From an uncultured Treponema sp. (lineage in GTDB: Bacteria; Spirochaetota; Spirochaetia; Treponematales; Treponemataceae), in assembly GCA_937902125.1 (NCBI GenBank), contig CALDIB010000035.1, positions 1 through 60,662 of the forward strand: 60,662 bases of DNA, read 5' to 3'. A program made the translations under genes and the position numbers. Positions within the stretch are counted from its first letter, which is position 1; each line of letters starts with the position of its first letter. The notes under the pieces were generated by a model. The model saw only the letters and a program-made list of their open reading frames with translations. It had not been told where the DNA came from and ran no database searches. This document shows, piece by piece, positions 26,606 through 34,913 of the stretch.

Positions 26606-27676
26606 ATGAAAACAACAGCATTGATCATGGCTGGCGGACGCGGAGAGCGCTTTTGGCCCAAAAGCAGACAGAGCCTTCCCAAGCAGTTTTTAAGCCTTAC
26701 AAACGACAGCCGCTCTATGATACAGCTTACAGTTGACCGCATAAAGCCCTTGGTTGACATAAAGGACATTTACGTTGCGACCAACAAAAGCTATTTGCCC
26801 CTTGTCAAGGAGCAGCTTCCCGGCGTTCCAAAAGAAAACATACTCTGGGAGCCGGTGGCGCGAAACACAGCGCCCTGCATAGGACTGGGAGCGGTTCACG
26901 CCGCCAAAAAAAACAAAGACGCCGTAATGATGGTCTTGGCCAGCGACAGCCTCATAAAGGACGACGCCCTTTTTGTCCAAACGCTGAAGGACGCGGTCTC
27001 GCTGGCGGAAAAAGGAAATAATGTGGTCACTTTGGGAATCACGCCCAACTATCCTGAGACCGGCTACGGCTACATAAAATTTGACAAAAGCCAAAAAGAA
27101 GGCCAAGCCTTTAAGGTGGAGCGCTTTGTTGAAAAGCCCGATTTGGAAACGGCAAAAAAATACCTATCCCAAGGCGGCTATCTTTGGAACAGCGGAATGT
27201 TCATTTGGAAGGCTTCCACGGTTCTTTCAAACATAAAGGCCTTCATGCCCGACCTTTTTTCAGGCCTTGAAAAAATTCAAGAAGCCGTGGGAACGGCGGA
27301 CTACGAAAGAATTTTGGAAAGCGTTTTCCCCACCCTGCCTTCTGAGTCCATCGACTACGGCGTGATGGAAAAAGCCAAGGACATTTACACGATTCCCGGA
27401 AACTTCGGTTGGGACGACGTGGGCTCATGGCTCGCCGTGGGCAGAATCAAAGGCAGCGACGAAAGCTGCTCTACGATTGAAGGAAAAGTCGTGACTGTAA
27501 ACTCTTCCGGCAACGTCATCTTGGGCGGAAAAAAACTGATCGCCTGTGTCGGCCTTAAGGACACCGTTGTGGTTGACGCTGACGACGCGCTTTTGATTTG
27601 CGCCAAAGACGCTTGCGGCGACATAAAGAAAGTTTTGGCCGCCCTGCGCGAAAAGGGCATGGAAGAGTTCCTGTAA
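26606..27676 (+). CDS. manC: Mannose-1-phosphate guanylyltransferase
   Basis: This enzyme makes GDP-mannose from GTP and mannose 1-phosphate. The nucleotidyltransferase signature GGRGERFWPKSR..LPKQFL lies at the N-terminus, and the sugar-site motifs GYGYIKF, FVEKPD and WNSGMF follow. At 356 residues it is the short form without a fused phosphomannose isomerase domain. A related activity on heptose 1-phosphate is possible given the neighbours, but hddC is present separately. It is the first gene of the glycan island. Its stop overlaps the next ATG by one base (TAATG). Confidence 0.92.
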   Translation: MKTTALIMAGGRGERFWPKSRQSLPKQFLSLTNDSRSMIQLTVDRIKPLVDIKDIYVATNKSYLPLVKEQLPGVPKENILWEPVARNTAPCIGLGAVHAAKKNKDAVMMVLASDSLIKDDALFVQTLKDAVSLAEKGNNVVTLGITPNYPETGYGYIKFDKSQKEGQAFKVERFVEKPDLETAKKYLSQGGYLWNSGMFIWKASTVLSNIKAFMPDLFSGLEKIQEAVGTADYERILESVFPTLPSESIDYGVMEKAKDIYTIPGNFGWDDVGSWLAVGRIKGSDESCSTIEGKVVTVNSSGNVILGGKKLIACVGLKDTVVVDADDALLICAKDACGDIKKVLAALREKGMEEFL

Positions 27677-28746
27677 TGAAAATAGCGGTTGACCTCCGCA
27701 TGAGCGGAAAAAGCGGAATCGGAGCGTTTATTGACAGCATGCTTCCCACGCTAAAGGAAGGCGCCCAAGTCGTCCAAATAAAGCCCGGCATAAAGCCCTT
27801 TTCGCTTAAGGAAATGCTTTTCTTTCCTCGCGACATCATAAAAAAAATCAACGAATGCGACGCGTACTTTTCGCCCTACTGCAACATTCCAGGCCGCCTT
27901 TTTTCCCGGGGAATAAGGGTTCCGATTTTTTCAACGATTCACGACGTAATTTTTTTGGACCTTCCCTTGGCGGGAAAGCTGGGAACCTTCGCGCGGAAAA
28001 TGATTTACCAGCGCGCCATAAACAAGTCAAAGGAAATATTCACCGTAAGCGAATTTTCCAAAAGCCGCATTTTGGCGCGCCTTAAATGCAAAAAGCCCAT
28101 AACGGTGGTCTACTCAGGCGTTCCCCTTTACAACGAAGAGGAGGACCAGGCGGACGCAAACGCGCCAAAGGACGACACGATTATTTTTGTTGGAAACATA
28201 AAGGCGCACAAGGGAATAAAGACTTTAATTCCGGCCTTCATAAAAGCGCGGAAAATTTTGGCCGACAACGACGGGGCGCTTCTTGGACAGGACAAGGCGC
28301 GCCCGCTTCCCCGCCTTTTGATTGTAGGCTCAAAGGAAAACTTCCGCACAAGCGACACAGAACTTTCGGAACTGATAGCCCAGTCCGAAAACAACGGAGT
28401 CCAGTTCACTGGCTTTGTTCCAGACCAAGAGCTTAAGGGCCTTATACAAAGGGCGCGCCTATTGGTTCAACCATCCCTATACGAAGGCTTTGGAGTTCCG
28501 CCCTTGCAAGCGCTTTATTCCGGAACAAAAGCCGTCATCTCGGACATTCCAGCATTTAAAGAAATCTACGAGCGGCTTCCAGTCACATACTTTAAAGCCG
28601 GCGACGCGGAGGACTTGGCAAAAAAAATCGCCGCCGTCTACGCCGACAAAAGCCCCCTGCCGCCAGTGGAGAGAATCCACTCCTATAGGTTCAGCGCGCA
28701 AGCGGTATTGAAAAGAATCGGCGAATCCATTAAAATGGAAAAATGA
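27676..28746 (+). CDS. GT4-family glycosyltransferase
   Basis: This 356-residue cytoplasmic glycosyltransferase has the GT-B fold. The N-terminal acceptor domain starts MKIAVDLRMSGKSGIG with ISTIHDVIFLDLP and a TVSEFSKSRI stretch. The donor domain has IIFVGNIKAHKG, LIVGSKENF and the nucleotide-sugar motif PSLYEGFGVPPLQAL (the EX7E-type region). It probably adds mannose or heptose to a surface glycan. The start at 27676 is set by the TAATG overlap with manC; a longer frame from 27598 runs inside manC. Its stop overlaps hddA by four bases. Confidence 0.88.
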   Translation: MKIAVDLRMSGKSGIGAFIDSMLPTLKEGAQVVQIKPGIKPFSLKEMLFFPRDIIKKINECDAYFSPYCNIPGRLFSRGIRVPIFSTIHDVIFLDLPLAGKLGTFARKMIYQRAINKSKEIFTVSEFSKSRILARLKCKKPITVVYSGVPLYNEEEDQADANAPKDDTIIFVGNIKAHKGIKTLIPAFIKARKILADNDGALLGQDKARPLPRLLIVGSKENFRTSDTELSELIAQSENNGVQFTGFVPDQELKGLIQRARLLVQPSLYEGFGVPPLQALYSGTKAVISDIPAFKEIYERLPVTYFKAGDAEDLAKKIAAVYADKSPLPPVERIHSYRFSAQAVLKRIGESIKMEK

Positions 28747-29747
28747 TTATTACAAGAACGCCCTTCCGCATGAGCTTTTTTGGCGGCGGAACGGACATGA
28801 AGGAATTCTTCAACGAACACGGCGGCGCCGTTCTTTCCACCACATTCGACAAGTACTGCTATGTGACGGTCAGACGTCTGCCTCCATTCTTTGACTACAA
28901 GACGGAGCTGTCCTATTCCAAAATAGAACGGGTCCAAGAAATAGAAAAAATACTCCACCCCGCCGTCCGCGAAGCCATGAAAATGACGGACACAAAAGAC
29001 ATTCGCCTCACTTACGAGGCCGACCTTCCCGCAAGAAGCGGCTTGGGTACTTCCTCCTCATTCGCAGTGGGAATGCTCAACGCCTTCCATTGCCTAAAAG
29101 GCCAATACGCCGACAAGCGGAAATTGGCCGACGAAGCCATTCACTTGGAGCGGGATCTTTGCGCCGAGGCGGGCGGCTGGCAAGACCAAATTGCCGCGAG
29201 TTTTGGCGGCTTTAACAGAATTAATTTCAAGGACAACTCTTACGAAGTGACTCCGCTGATAATCTCGCCGGAACGCAAGCGGCTTTTGAACGACAGCCTG
29301 ATGATGTTCTTTACCGGCTTCACCCGTTTTTCGTCGGACGTGCAAAAGGCCAACCAATCCACCCCTGAAACCAAGGCCGCCAAAATTCAGCGCCTAAAAG
29401 AAATGCTCCGCTTGGTTGACGACGCGCAAAAAGTCTTGGTTGACCAAAGCGCCGACCTAAACGACTTTGGCCGCCTTTTGGACCACACTTGGAAGCTAAA
29501 GCGGCAGACCGGAAGCGCCGTCTCCACCAGCGGAATTGACAGCCTCTACGACAAGGGAATGGCGGCCGGCGCCTTGGGCGGAAAGCTATTGGGCGCGGGC
29601 GGCGGCGGTTTTTTGGTCTTTTACGTCCAAAAAGAAAAGCAGGCGGCTGTCCGCGAGGCCATGAAGGATTTGCTTTACATTCCGTTTAAGTTTGAGAACG
29701 AGGGAACGAAAGTCATTTACTACGAAGCGGAAGACGAGCGCCAATGA
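28743..29747 (+). CDS. hddA: D-glycero-D-manno-heptose 7-phosphate kinase
   Basis: This 334-residue GHMP kinase phosphorylates D-glycero-D-manno-heptose 7-phosphate at C1 to give the alpha 1,7-bisphosphate of the GDP-heptose route. The N-terminal TPFRMSFFGGGTDM and the ATP loop ARSGLGTSSSFAVG are characteristic, and a GGKLLGAGGGGF motif lies near the C-terminus. Fucokinase-like enzymes are similar, but gmhA and the hddC-gmhB fusion next door support the heptose assignment. The ATG overlaps the stop of the glycosyltransferase (ATGA). Confidence 0.88.
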   Translation: MIITRTPFRMSFFGGGTDMKEFFNEHGGAVLSTTFDKYCYVTVRRLPPFFDYKTELSYSKIERVQEIEKILHPAVREAMKMTDTKDIRLTYEADLPARSGLGTSSSFAVGMLNAFHCLKGQYADKRKLADEAIHLERDLCAEAGGWQDQIAASFGGFNRINFKDNSYEVTPLIISPERKRLLNDSLMMFFTGFTRFSSDVQKANQSTPETKAAKIQRLKEMLRLVDDAQKVLVDQSADLNDFGRLLDHTWKLKRQTGSAVSTSGIDSLYDKGMAAGALGGKLLGAGGGGFLVFYVQKEKQAAVREAMKDLLYIPFKFENEGTKVIYYEAEDERQ

Positions 29748-29779
29748 CAATTGATAGGTTTACAACAATCGTTAGTTAG

Positions 29780-29851
29780 GCGCATAAGCGGCAACATTAC
29801 GGCGTTGCCGTTTTGCGCAAAGAAGTTATCTACTTGCTCGCTTACGCGAGC
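29780..29851. repeat. Hairpin-rich gap between hddA and gmhA
   Basis: The 165-base gap 29748-29912 has no gene. It contains an imperfect hairpin (GCGCA/TGCGC outside, CGGCAAC/GTTGCCG inside, 29780-29818) and a perfect one (GCTCGC, TTAC loop, GCGAGC, 29836-29851). It may modulate expression between the two heptose genes. Confidence 0.55.
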
Positions 29852-29912
29852 GGGCAATCGCGCTCGCAACTAAGCTCGCGCGAACAGCCGTATAGTACGA
29901 CAGGAGAAAAGC

Positions 29913-30545
29913 ATGGACTACATTAAAGAATTAATTGAACGCTACCCCGCCCTTTCGGTTTGCCAAAAGGACATCCGCGCGGCGGCCAGCGCGATAATCA
30001 ACTCATACAAGGCGGGCGGAAAGCTCATCGTGGCGGGAAACGGCGGAAGCGCGGCGGACTCGGACCACATAACTGGAGAGCTTTTAAAGTCTTTTGTAAA
30101 AAAGAGAAAGCCCGAGGAAAAATTCTTAAAGGCACTTTCCGCGATCGACGCGGACACAGGAAGTTATTTGGCCGACAAATTGCAGGGCTCGCTTCCGGCC
30201 ATCGCGCTTACAAACAACTCAGCGCTGATGACAGCAAGCCTGAACGATGTTGACGGAAACGTTTTGTTCGCGCAGCAAGTCATGGGCTTTGGAAAAAAAG
30301 AAGATGTCTTTATGGGAATCAGCACCAGCGGAAATTCAAAGGACGTGATTTACGCGCTGGTTGTGGCCAAGGCCCTTGGAGTCAAAACCGTCGCGCTCAC
30401 AGGAAAGACTGGAGGAAAGTGCAAAGAGCTCGCCGACATTTCGATTGTGGTTCCCCAAAGCGAGACTTTTAAAATTCAAGAGTTGCACCTTCCCGTCTAC
30501 CACGCCTTGTGCCTGACGGTGGAAGAGTGCTTTTGGAAAGAATAA
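29913..30545 (+). CDS. gmhA: Sedoheptulose 7-phosphate isomerase
   Basis: This 210-residue SIS-domain enzyme turns sedoheptulose 7-phosphate into D-glycero-D-manno-heptose 7-phosphate, the first heptose step. The phosphosugar-binding motif GNGGSAADSDHITGEL is near residue 43, a second motif is MGISTSGNSKDV, and the C-terminal active-site helix contains LPVYHALCLTVEE. It has a good AGGAG Shine-Dalgarno. It belongs with hddA (165 bases upstream) and hddC-gmhB (104 bases downstream), both gaps being rich in hairpins. Confidence 0.94.
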   Translation: MDYIKELIERYPALSVCQKDIRAAASAIINSYKAGGKLIVAGNGGSAADSDHITGELLKSFVKKRKPEEKFLKALSAIDADTGSYLADKLQGSLPAIALTNNSALMTASLNDVDGNVLFAQQVMGFGKKEDVFMGISTSGNSKDVIYALVVAKALGVKTVALTGKTGGKCKELADISIVVPQSETFKIQELHLPVYHALCLTVEECFWKE

Positions 30546-30547
30546 GA

Positions 30548-30611
30548 GGCTAAAAAACCTCCGCGTTTTTTTTAGCCATTGCAGTTTTGCTTGCAAAACT
30601 GTAAAAACGCG
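30548..30611. repeat. Competing hairpins between gmhA and hddC-gmhB
   Basis: GGCTAAAAAA (30548-30557) pairs with TTTTTTAGCC (30568-30577). CGCGTTTTT (30562-30570) can instead pair with AAAAACGCG (30603-30611), enclosing a perfect CAGTTTTGC/GCAAAACTG hairpin (30582-30601). The first two structures exclude each other. Confidence 0.6.
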
Positions 30612-30649
30612 ACATCCATGCCGCGCGCAATTAGACAAACGGAGACAAT

Positions 30650-31966
30650 ATGAAAGCGGTTATTTTGGCGGGCGGAAAGGGAACAAGAATCGCCAGCGTC
30701 CGAAGCGACATTCCAAAGCCCATGATTCCAGTTTTGGGAAAGCCGATTTTGGAATGGCAAATCGAATGCCTTAAAAAAAATTCAATTAAAGACATAACAA
30801 TCGGAATCGGCCACTTGGGACATTTTATCCGCGACTATTTTGGAGACGGAAAAAATTTTGGCGTGAACATTTCCTACTACGAAGAAACAGAGCCGCTTGG
30901 AACGGCGGGCGCTCTCTTTAAGATGGGCGGCCTTGACCAAGACTTTTTGCTTTTGTGCGGCGACACGATTTTTGACATAGACTTTGGCCGCTTCATAAAG
31001 TTCCACCAAGAAAAAAAGGCTTTGGCAAGCCTTATGACGCACCCAAACAACCACCCTTACGACTCCTCGCTTATCGTGACCCAAATCGAATATCCTGCTG
31101 AAGGAAGCGGCGGCATGCCCGCGGACACGCATAAAGTCGCGGTCTGGCTTGCAAAAGAGGACGAGCGCTTGTGGTATAAAAACCGCGTAAACGCGGGAAT
31201 CCAAATCATAAGCCCCGAGCTTTTAAACCTAACGCGCTCGCGAGTTTTTGCCGAAGGCGAAAACTCGAAGGCGGCGCAAAGCGGCCGCCTAGACCTTGAC
31301 CGCGACGTGCTAAAGCCCGCCGTCAAAACAGGCCGCATTTTCGCCTACGACACGACGGAATACATAAAGGACATGGGAACGCCCGACCGCCTTGAGCAAG
31401 TCGAGGCCGACATAAAAAGCGGCCTTGTCCAAGGCAAAAACCTTTCGCAAAAGCAGCGCGCTATTTTCCTTGACCGCGACGGAACGATTAACAAGGAAGT
31501 CAACTTTTTGACAAACATAGACGACCTTGAGCTTTTGCCCGGCGCGGCCGAGGCCATAAAGAAAATAAACCAAAAAGGCCTTCTTGCAATCGTAATCACA
31601 AACCAGCCGGTAATCGCGCGGGGCGAGGTGACATTCCAAGAACTGAATGAAATACACGCAAAGCTTGAAACGCTTTTAGGCCGCGAAGGCGCCTACATTG
31701 ACGGCCTTTACTTTTGCCCCCACCACCCCGACAAGGGCTTTGAGGGCGAGCGGCCGGAATACAAGCGCGAATGCGACTGCCGAAAGCCCAAGGCCGGCAT
31801 GATTTTGCAGGCGGCAAAGGACTTTAACATCGACCTTTCGGCCTCCTATATGATTGGGGACCGGGACAAGGATGTTGAATGCGGAAAAGCCGCGGGCTTA
31901 AAAGAAAGCGTCCTTTGCCAGCGGAACGGAAACCTTCTGGAAGCTCTAAATAAAATCAAACTGTAA
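30650..31966 (+). CDS. Fused heptose-1-phosphate guanylyltransferase and heptose bisphosphate phosphatase
   Basis: This 438-residue protein joins two consecutive-step enzymes of nucleotide-heptose synthesis. Residues 1-240 are a sugar-1-phosphate nucleotidyltransferase (AGGKGTRIASV, IPKPMIPV, LLLCGDTIFDID), as in HddC. Residues about 263-438 are a HAD phosphatase of the GmhB type: FLDRDGTINKE, ITNQPVIARG, the zinc-loop residues CPHHP and CDCRKP, and MIGDRDKDV. The phosphatase removes the C7 phosphate and the transferase then makes the GDP-heptose. With hddA and gmhA the whole GDP-D-glycero-D-manno-heptose route is here. The order of domains in the protein is reversed relative to the reaction order. 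CGGAG serves as Shine-Dalgarno. Confidence 0.88.
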   Translation: MKAVILAGGKGTRIASVRSDIPKPMIPVLGKPILEWQIECLKKNSIKDITIGIGHLGHFIRDYFGDGKNFGVNISYYEETEPLGTAGALFKMGGLDQDFLLLCGDTIFDIDFGRFIKFHQEKKALASLMTHPNNHPYDSSLIVTQIEYPAEGSGGMPADTHKVAVWLAKEDERLWYKNRVNAGIQIISPELLNLTRSRVFAEGENSKAAQSGRLDLDRDVLKPAVKTGRIFAYDTTEYIKDMGTPDRLEQVEADIKSGLVQGKNLSQKQRAIFLDRDGTINKEVNFLTNIDDLELLPGAAEAIKKINQKGLLAIVITNQPVIARGEVTFQELNEIHAKLETLLGREGAYIDGLYFCPHHPDKGFEGERPEYKRECDCRKPKAGMILQAAKDFNIDLSASYMIGDRDKDVECGKAAGLKESVLCQRNGNLLEALNKIKL

Positions 31967-31971
31967 GCAAA

Positions 31972-31996
31972 CCCAAAAAGCGGCGGCGTTTTTGGG
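31972..31996. repeat. Hairpin between hddC-gmhB and the next glycosyltransferase
   Basis: CCCAAAAA (31972-31979) and TTTTTGGG (31989-31996) form perfect arms around a GC-rich loop. It is similar in style to the hairpins in the two gaps upstream. Confidence 0.5.
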
Positions 31997-32011
31997 CCGC
32001 GGGAGTTTTTT

Positions 32012-33181
32012 ATGGAAAAAAAATTAAAAGTCGCCCTTGTCCACGATTGGCTTGCAAACTACGGCGGCGCGGAAACTTGGTGCGAGCTTGCGTTGGACAT
32101 TTATCCAGACGCGGACATTTACACCCTTGTTTACGACAAAAAAAAGATGAAGGGCCATTTTGAAAAAAATAAAATTTTCACAAGCCGCCTTCAAAAAATT
32201 CCCTTTGCCACAAAAATTTACACAAAGCTTTTGTCCTTTATGCCGGCGGCCTTTGAGTCCTTTGACTTTTCAGGCTACGACTTGGTTATATGCTCCTCGT
32301 CGTCATGCGCAAAAGGGGTCATAACGCCGCCCTCAACGGCGCAAGTGGCTTACGTGCACACGCCCATGCGATACGCATGGGACCTTTTCTTTGATTACAG
32401 AAAACGAAGCGGACTTTTGACAAGATTTTTTATGGACCGGTGGATGCCAAAAATCCGCTTGTGGGATTACGTCAGCGCCCAAAGAATTGACACCGTAATC
32501 GCAAACTCAAAATACATCGCGCGGCGCATAAAAAAATTTTGGAACCGGGACGCAAGGGTGATTTACTCGCCTGTAAACGAAAGGCGCTTTTACCCTTCCT
32601 CCAAGACAGAAAAAAAGGAAGACTATTATGTTTTCTTTTCACGCTTGGTTCAATATAAACGAGCAGACATCGCCATAAACGCCTGCGCCTCTCTTGGAAA
32701 AAAGCTTGTGGTCATCGGCGGCGGCCCCTGCGAAAAGGAACTAAAAAAAATAGCCGCCGGAAACGCAAACATCGTTTTTGCAGGCCGAGCCGACGACCAA
32801 ACCGTCCGAAACTATTTCTACAAGGCAAAGGCGCTGATTTTTTGCGCGGAAGAAGATTTTGGCCTAACGCCCTTGGAGGCTCAAGCCTGCGGAACGCCTG
32901 TCATAGCCTTTGGAAAGGGCGGCGCCACGGAAACAGTTTTGGACAAAAAAACTGGCGTGTTTTTTCCCGAACAAAACGCGGCTTCTTGCGCCGCCGCAAT
33001 CAAAGAATTTGAAAGTCTTGAGGCGGCCGGAAACTTTGACCCAAAGAAAATCGTCGCCCACGCAAAGTCATACAGCAGGGAGCGCTTTATAAAAGAATTC
33101 AAGGCCGCCTGCGAAGAAACTCTAGCCGCAGTCAACGGAGAACAAAAAAGAGGCAAAGGCGCTCCGCAGAAAAACAAATGA
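32012..33181 (+). CDS. GT4-family glycosyltransferase (WbaZ-like)
   Basis: This 389-residue glycosyltransferase begins KVALVHDWLANYGGAE, the acceptor-domain start typical of WbaZ/mannosyltransferase-type GT4 enzymes. Next come AYVHTPMRYAWDLFFDY and the donor-domain features YYVFFSRLVQYKRAD, VVIGGGPCEKEL and FGLTPLEAQACGTPVIAFGKGG. It probably transfers mannose or heptose from the GDP-sugars made by the neighbouring genes. GGAG lies upstream of the ATG. It ends the plus-strand part of the heptose cluster; the next gene converges from the minus strand 43 bases on. Confidence 0.88.
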   Translation: MEKKLKVALVHDWLANYGGAETWCELALDIYPDADIYTLVYDKKKMKGHFEKNKIFTSRLQKIPFATKIYTKLLSFMPAAFESFDFSGYDLVICSSSSCAKGVITPPSTAQVAYVHTPMRYAWDLFFDYRKRSGLLTRFFMDRWMPKIRLWDYVSAQRIDTVIANSKYIARRIKKFWNRDARVIYSPVNERRFYPSSKTEKKEDYYVFFSRLVQYKRADIAINACASLGKKLVVIGGGPCEKELKKIAAGNANIVFAGRADDQTVRNYFYKAKALIFCAEEDFGLTPLEAQACGTPVIAFGKGGATETVLDKKTGVFFPEQNAASCAAAIKEFESLEAAGNFDPKKIVAHAKSYSRERFIKEFKAACEETLAAVNGEQKRGKGAPQKNK

Positions 33182-33224
33182 ACGACTCCCCGCGCGAATC
33201 AAACGAAAAAAAATAGAGCCGCGC

Positions 33225-34298
33225 TCATTCGTCCAAGACTTCCATAATGACGCGAGCCAACTTTTTAGCGGAATTTTCCGCTGTCAAATCTTTTAAAAGA
33301 TTTTCAGGCGGCTCCACTTTTTCTTTTAGCAAGGCCTCAAGGTCAACGTTTGGATTGTCAGGGTCAATGTAGCGCGCGGTCTTTCCGTAAATTTCAGGAA
33401 GGGAAGTTCTGTTTGAAATTACAATGGGAGCGCCGCAGCTCAAGGCTTCAAGGGGCGGAAGGCCAAAGCCCTCAAAGTATGTGGGAAAAACAAAGGCCTT
33501 AGCCTTTGACAAAAGCGCCTTCACCTCTCCGTCGGAAAGGTAGCCGGTCATAAGGACATTTGAAAGCTTTTTCATTTCCTCCAATTCAGGGGGAACGACG
33601 GAAGGAAGAGCCTTTCCTGACACGGCGAAAAAGGCCTTGGGAAATGCCGCGGCGTTGGCGGAAATCCACTTTAAGTTTTTTCGCGTGGAAAGGCTTCCCA
33701 GCGTAAAGTAAAATTCCCTGTCTTTCAACTGGGGCAGCCGGTCAAAAACCGAATAATCCGCCGGAATGTTTTTGTAAGAGCCAAGGCCGTCGTAAATCAC
33801 GGCAATCCGCTCAGGCTTAATTTTATAAGCGTCAACAATAGTTTTTTTTGTGAACTCGCTCACGGCGACAATTCTTTTGGCCTTTTTGGCGATCCGCCAA
33901 TACATTATTTTGGAATAAAGGCGAATCAACTTGTCCCGGCGGCTTTTAAAGTCTGTGGAATAAAGGCGAGCGTAAATGTCGTGCAAAAACTCTATTCCCG
34001 GCGAAAAAAAAGGGCAAGTGTTTGAAAAGTCCAAGCTTACCCGCCTGTTCCAAAGAACGTATTTTTGGTAGTGGATTTGAGTCCATTTTGGAAAGAAAGC
34101 CGCCTTGACAGGCAAACGGACGCATTTTATGTTGGCGTATTGAGGAACGTTTTGCGCGTTGGCAGGAAGGACAAGTTCAGCCCTGCCTGGAGGCAAAAGC
34201 TTGTCCAATTCCGCAAGCGCGTCAATGGCCACCCGCTCAATTCCAGTCAAGTTTTTGCAAAAGAACTCTCCGTTGATGGATAAAATTTTTTCTTTCAT
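33225..34298 (-). CDS. GT4-family glycosyltransferase
   Basis: This 357-residue GT-B enzyme starts MKEKILSINGEFFCKNLTGI, the loop common in mannosyltransferases that bind a polysaccharide end. Its donor domain has YFTLGSLSTRKNLKW, MTGYLSDGEVKALLSKAKAF and FPTYFEGFGLPPLEALSCGA. It is the last gene of the minus-strand trio rfbA, rfbC, glycosyltransferase, six bases after rfbC. A role in adding rhamnose or mannose to the same surface polymer is inferred from context. Confidence 0.87.
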   Translation of the reverse strand: MKEKILSINGEFFCKNLTGIERVAIDALAELDKLLPPGRAELVLPANAQNVPQYANIKCVRLPVKAAFFPKWTQIHYQKYVLWNRRVSLDFSNTCPFFSPGIEFLHDIYARLYSTDFKSRRDKLIRLYSKIMYWRIAKKAKRIVAVSEFTKKTIVDAYKIKPERIAVIYDGLGSYKNIPADYSVFDRLPQLKDREFYFTLGSLSTRKNLKWISANAAAFPKAFFAVSGKALPSVVPPELEEMKKLSNVLMTGYLSDGEVKALLSKAKAFVFPTYFEGFGLPPLEALSCGAPIVISNRTSLPEIYGKTARYIDPDNPNVDLEALLKEKVEPPENLLKDLTAENSAKKLARVIMEVLDE

Positions 34299-34304
34299 TC
34301 CGCT

Positions 34305-34904
34305 TCACTCTCCCAGCCACGACAAGGCGTCCGCGCTAAAATACTTTGCGCGCAAGTCGAAGGACGGCAGTTTCTTGTCCTTTTCCGACAAAATTGGCTC
34401 CACGCCCGGGCAAAAATTTTCCGCGGCGCAAAGCCAGTCAACGCCAATCGTCGGGTCGTTCCATATAATGCCGCCCTCGTCTTCAGGATGGTAAAAGTCC
34501 GAACACTTGTATGAAAAGAGCGCCCTTTCGCTCAACACAAAAAAACCGTGCGCGAATCCTTTGGGAATATAAAGTTGGTTTTGCCTTTCGGAATCTAGGA
34601 CCACGCCATGCCATTTTCCAAAAGTGGGGCTTTTGTCCCGCAAGTCAACGGCAACGTCATAACTTTTTCCGCAAAGGGCGCGGACAAGTTTTGCTTGGGG
34701 AAAGCGCTTTTGAAAGTGAAGTCCCCGCAAAACTCCTTTCTTTGACATAGACTGGTTGTCTTGAACAAAGCGCTCTCGGATTCCGGCGGCAAAAAAATCC
34801 CGCTCGTTGTAGGACTCAAAAAAATATCCCCGAGCGTCGCCCAAAATTTTGGGCTGAATCTCAATCAAGCCCTTAATTTCGCATTCGGCAAATTCAAAGC
34901 CCAT
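34305..34904 (-). CDS. rfbC: dTDP-4-dehydrorhamnose 3,5-epimerase
   Basis: This 199-residue cupin epimerase acts in dTDP-L-rhamnose synthesis. Family landmarks are GDARGYFFESYN, the catalytic histidine in LRGLHFQ, the VDLRDKSPTFGKW stretch, YIPKGFAHGF, and the YHPEDEGGIIWNDP end region. It follows rfbA by nine bases. The other two genes of the pathway, rfbB and rfbD, are not in the window. Confidence 0.94.
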   Translation of the reverse strand: MGFEFAECEIKGLIEIQPKILGDARGYFFESYNERDFFAAGIRERFVQDNQSMSKKGVLRGLHFQKRFPQAKLVRALCGKSYDVAVDLRDKSPTFGKWHGVVLDSERQNQLYIPKGFAHGFFVLSERALFSYKCSDFYHPEDEGGIIWNDPTIGVDWLCAAENFCPGVEPILSEKDKKLPSFDLRAKYFSADALSWLGE

Positions 34905-34913
34905 AGAGGCGCC

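Noticed and set aside
29775..29781. GTTAGGC, resembling an integron attC core site
   Set aside because: Treponema denticola carries an integron, so this was checked, but no matching GCCTAAC partner or attC-like fold lies nearby and the flanking genes are ordinary pathway genes, not cassettes.
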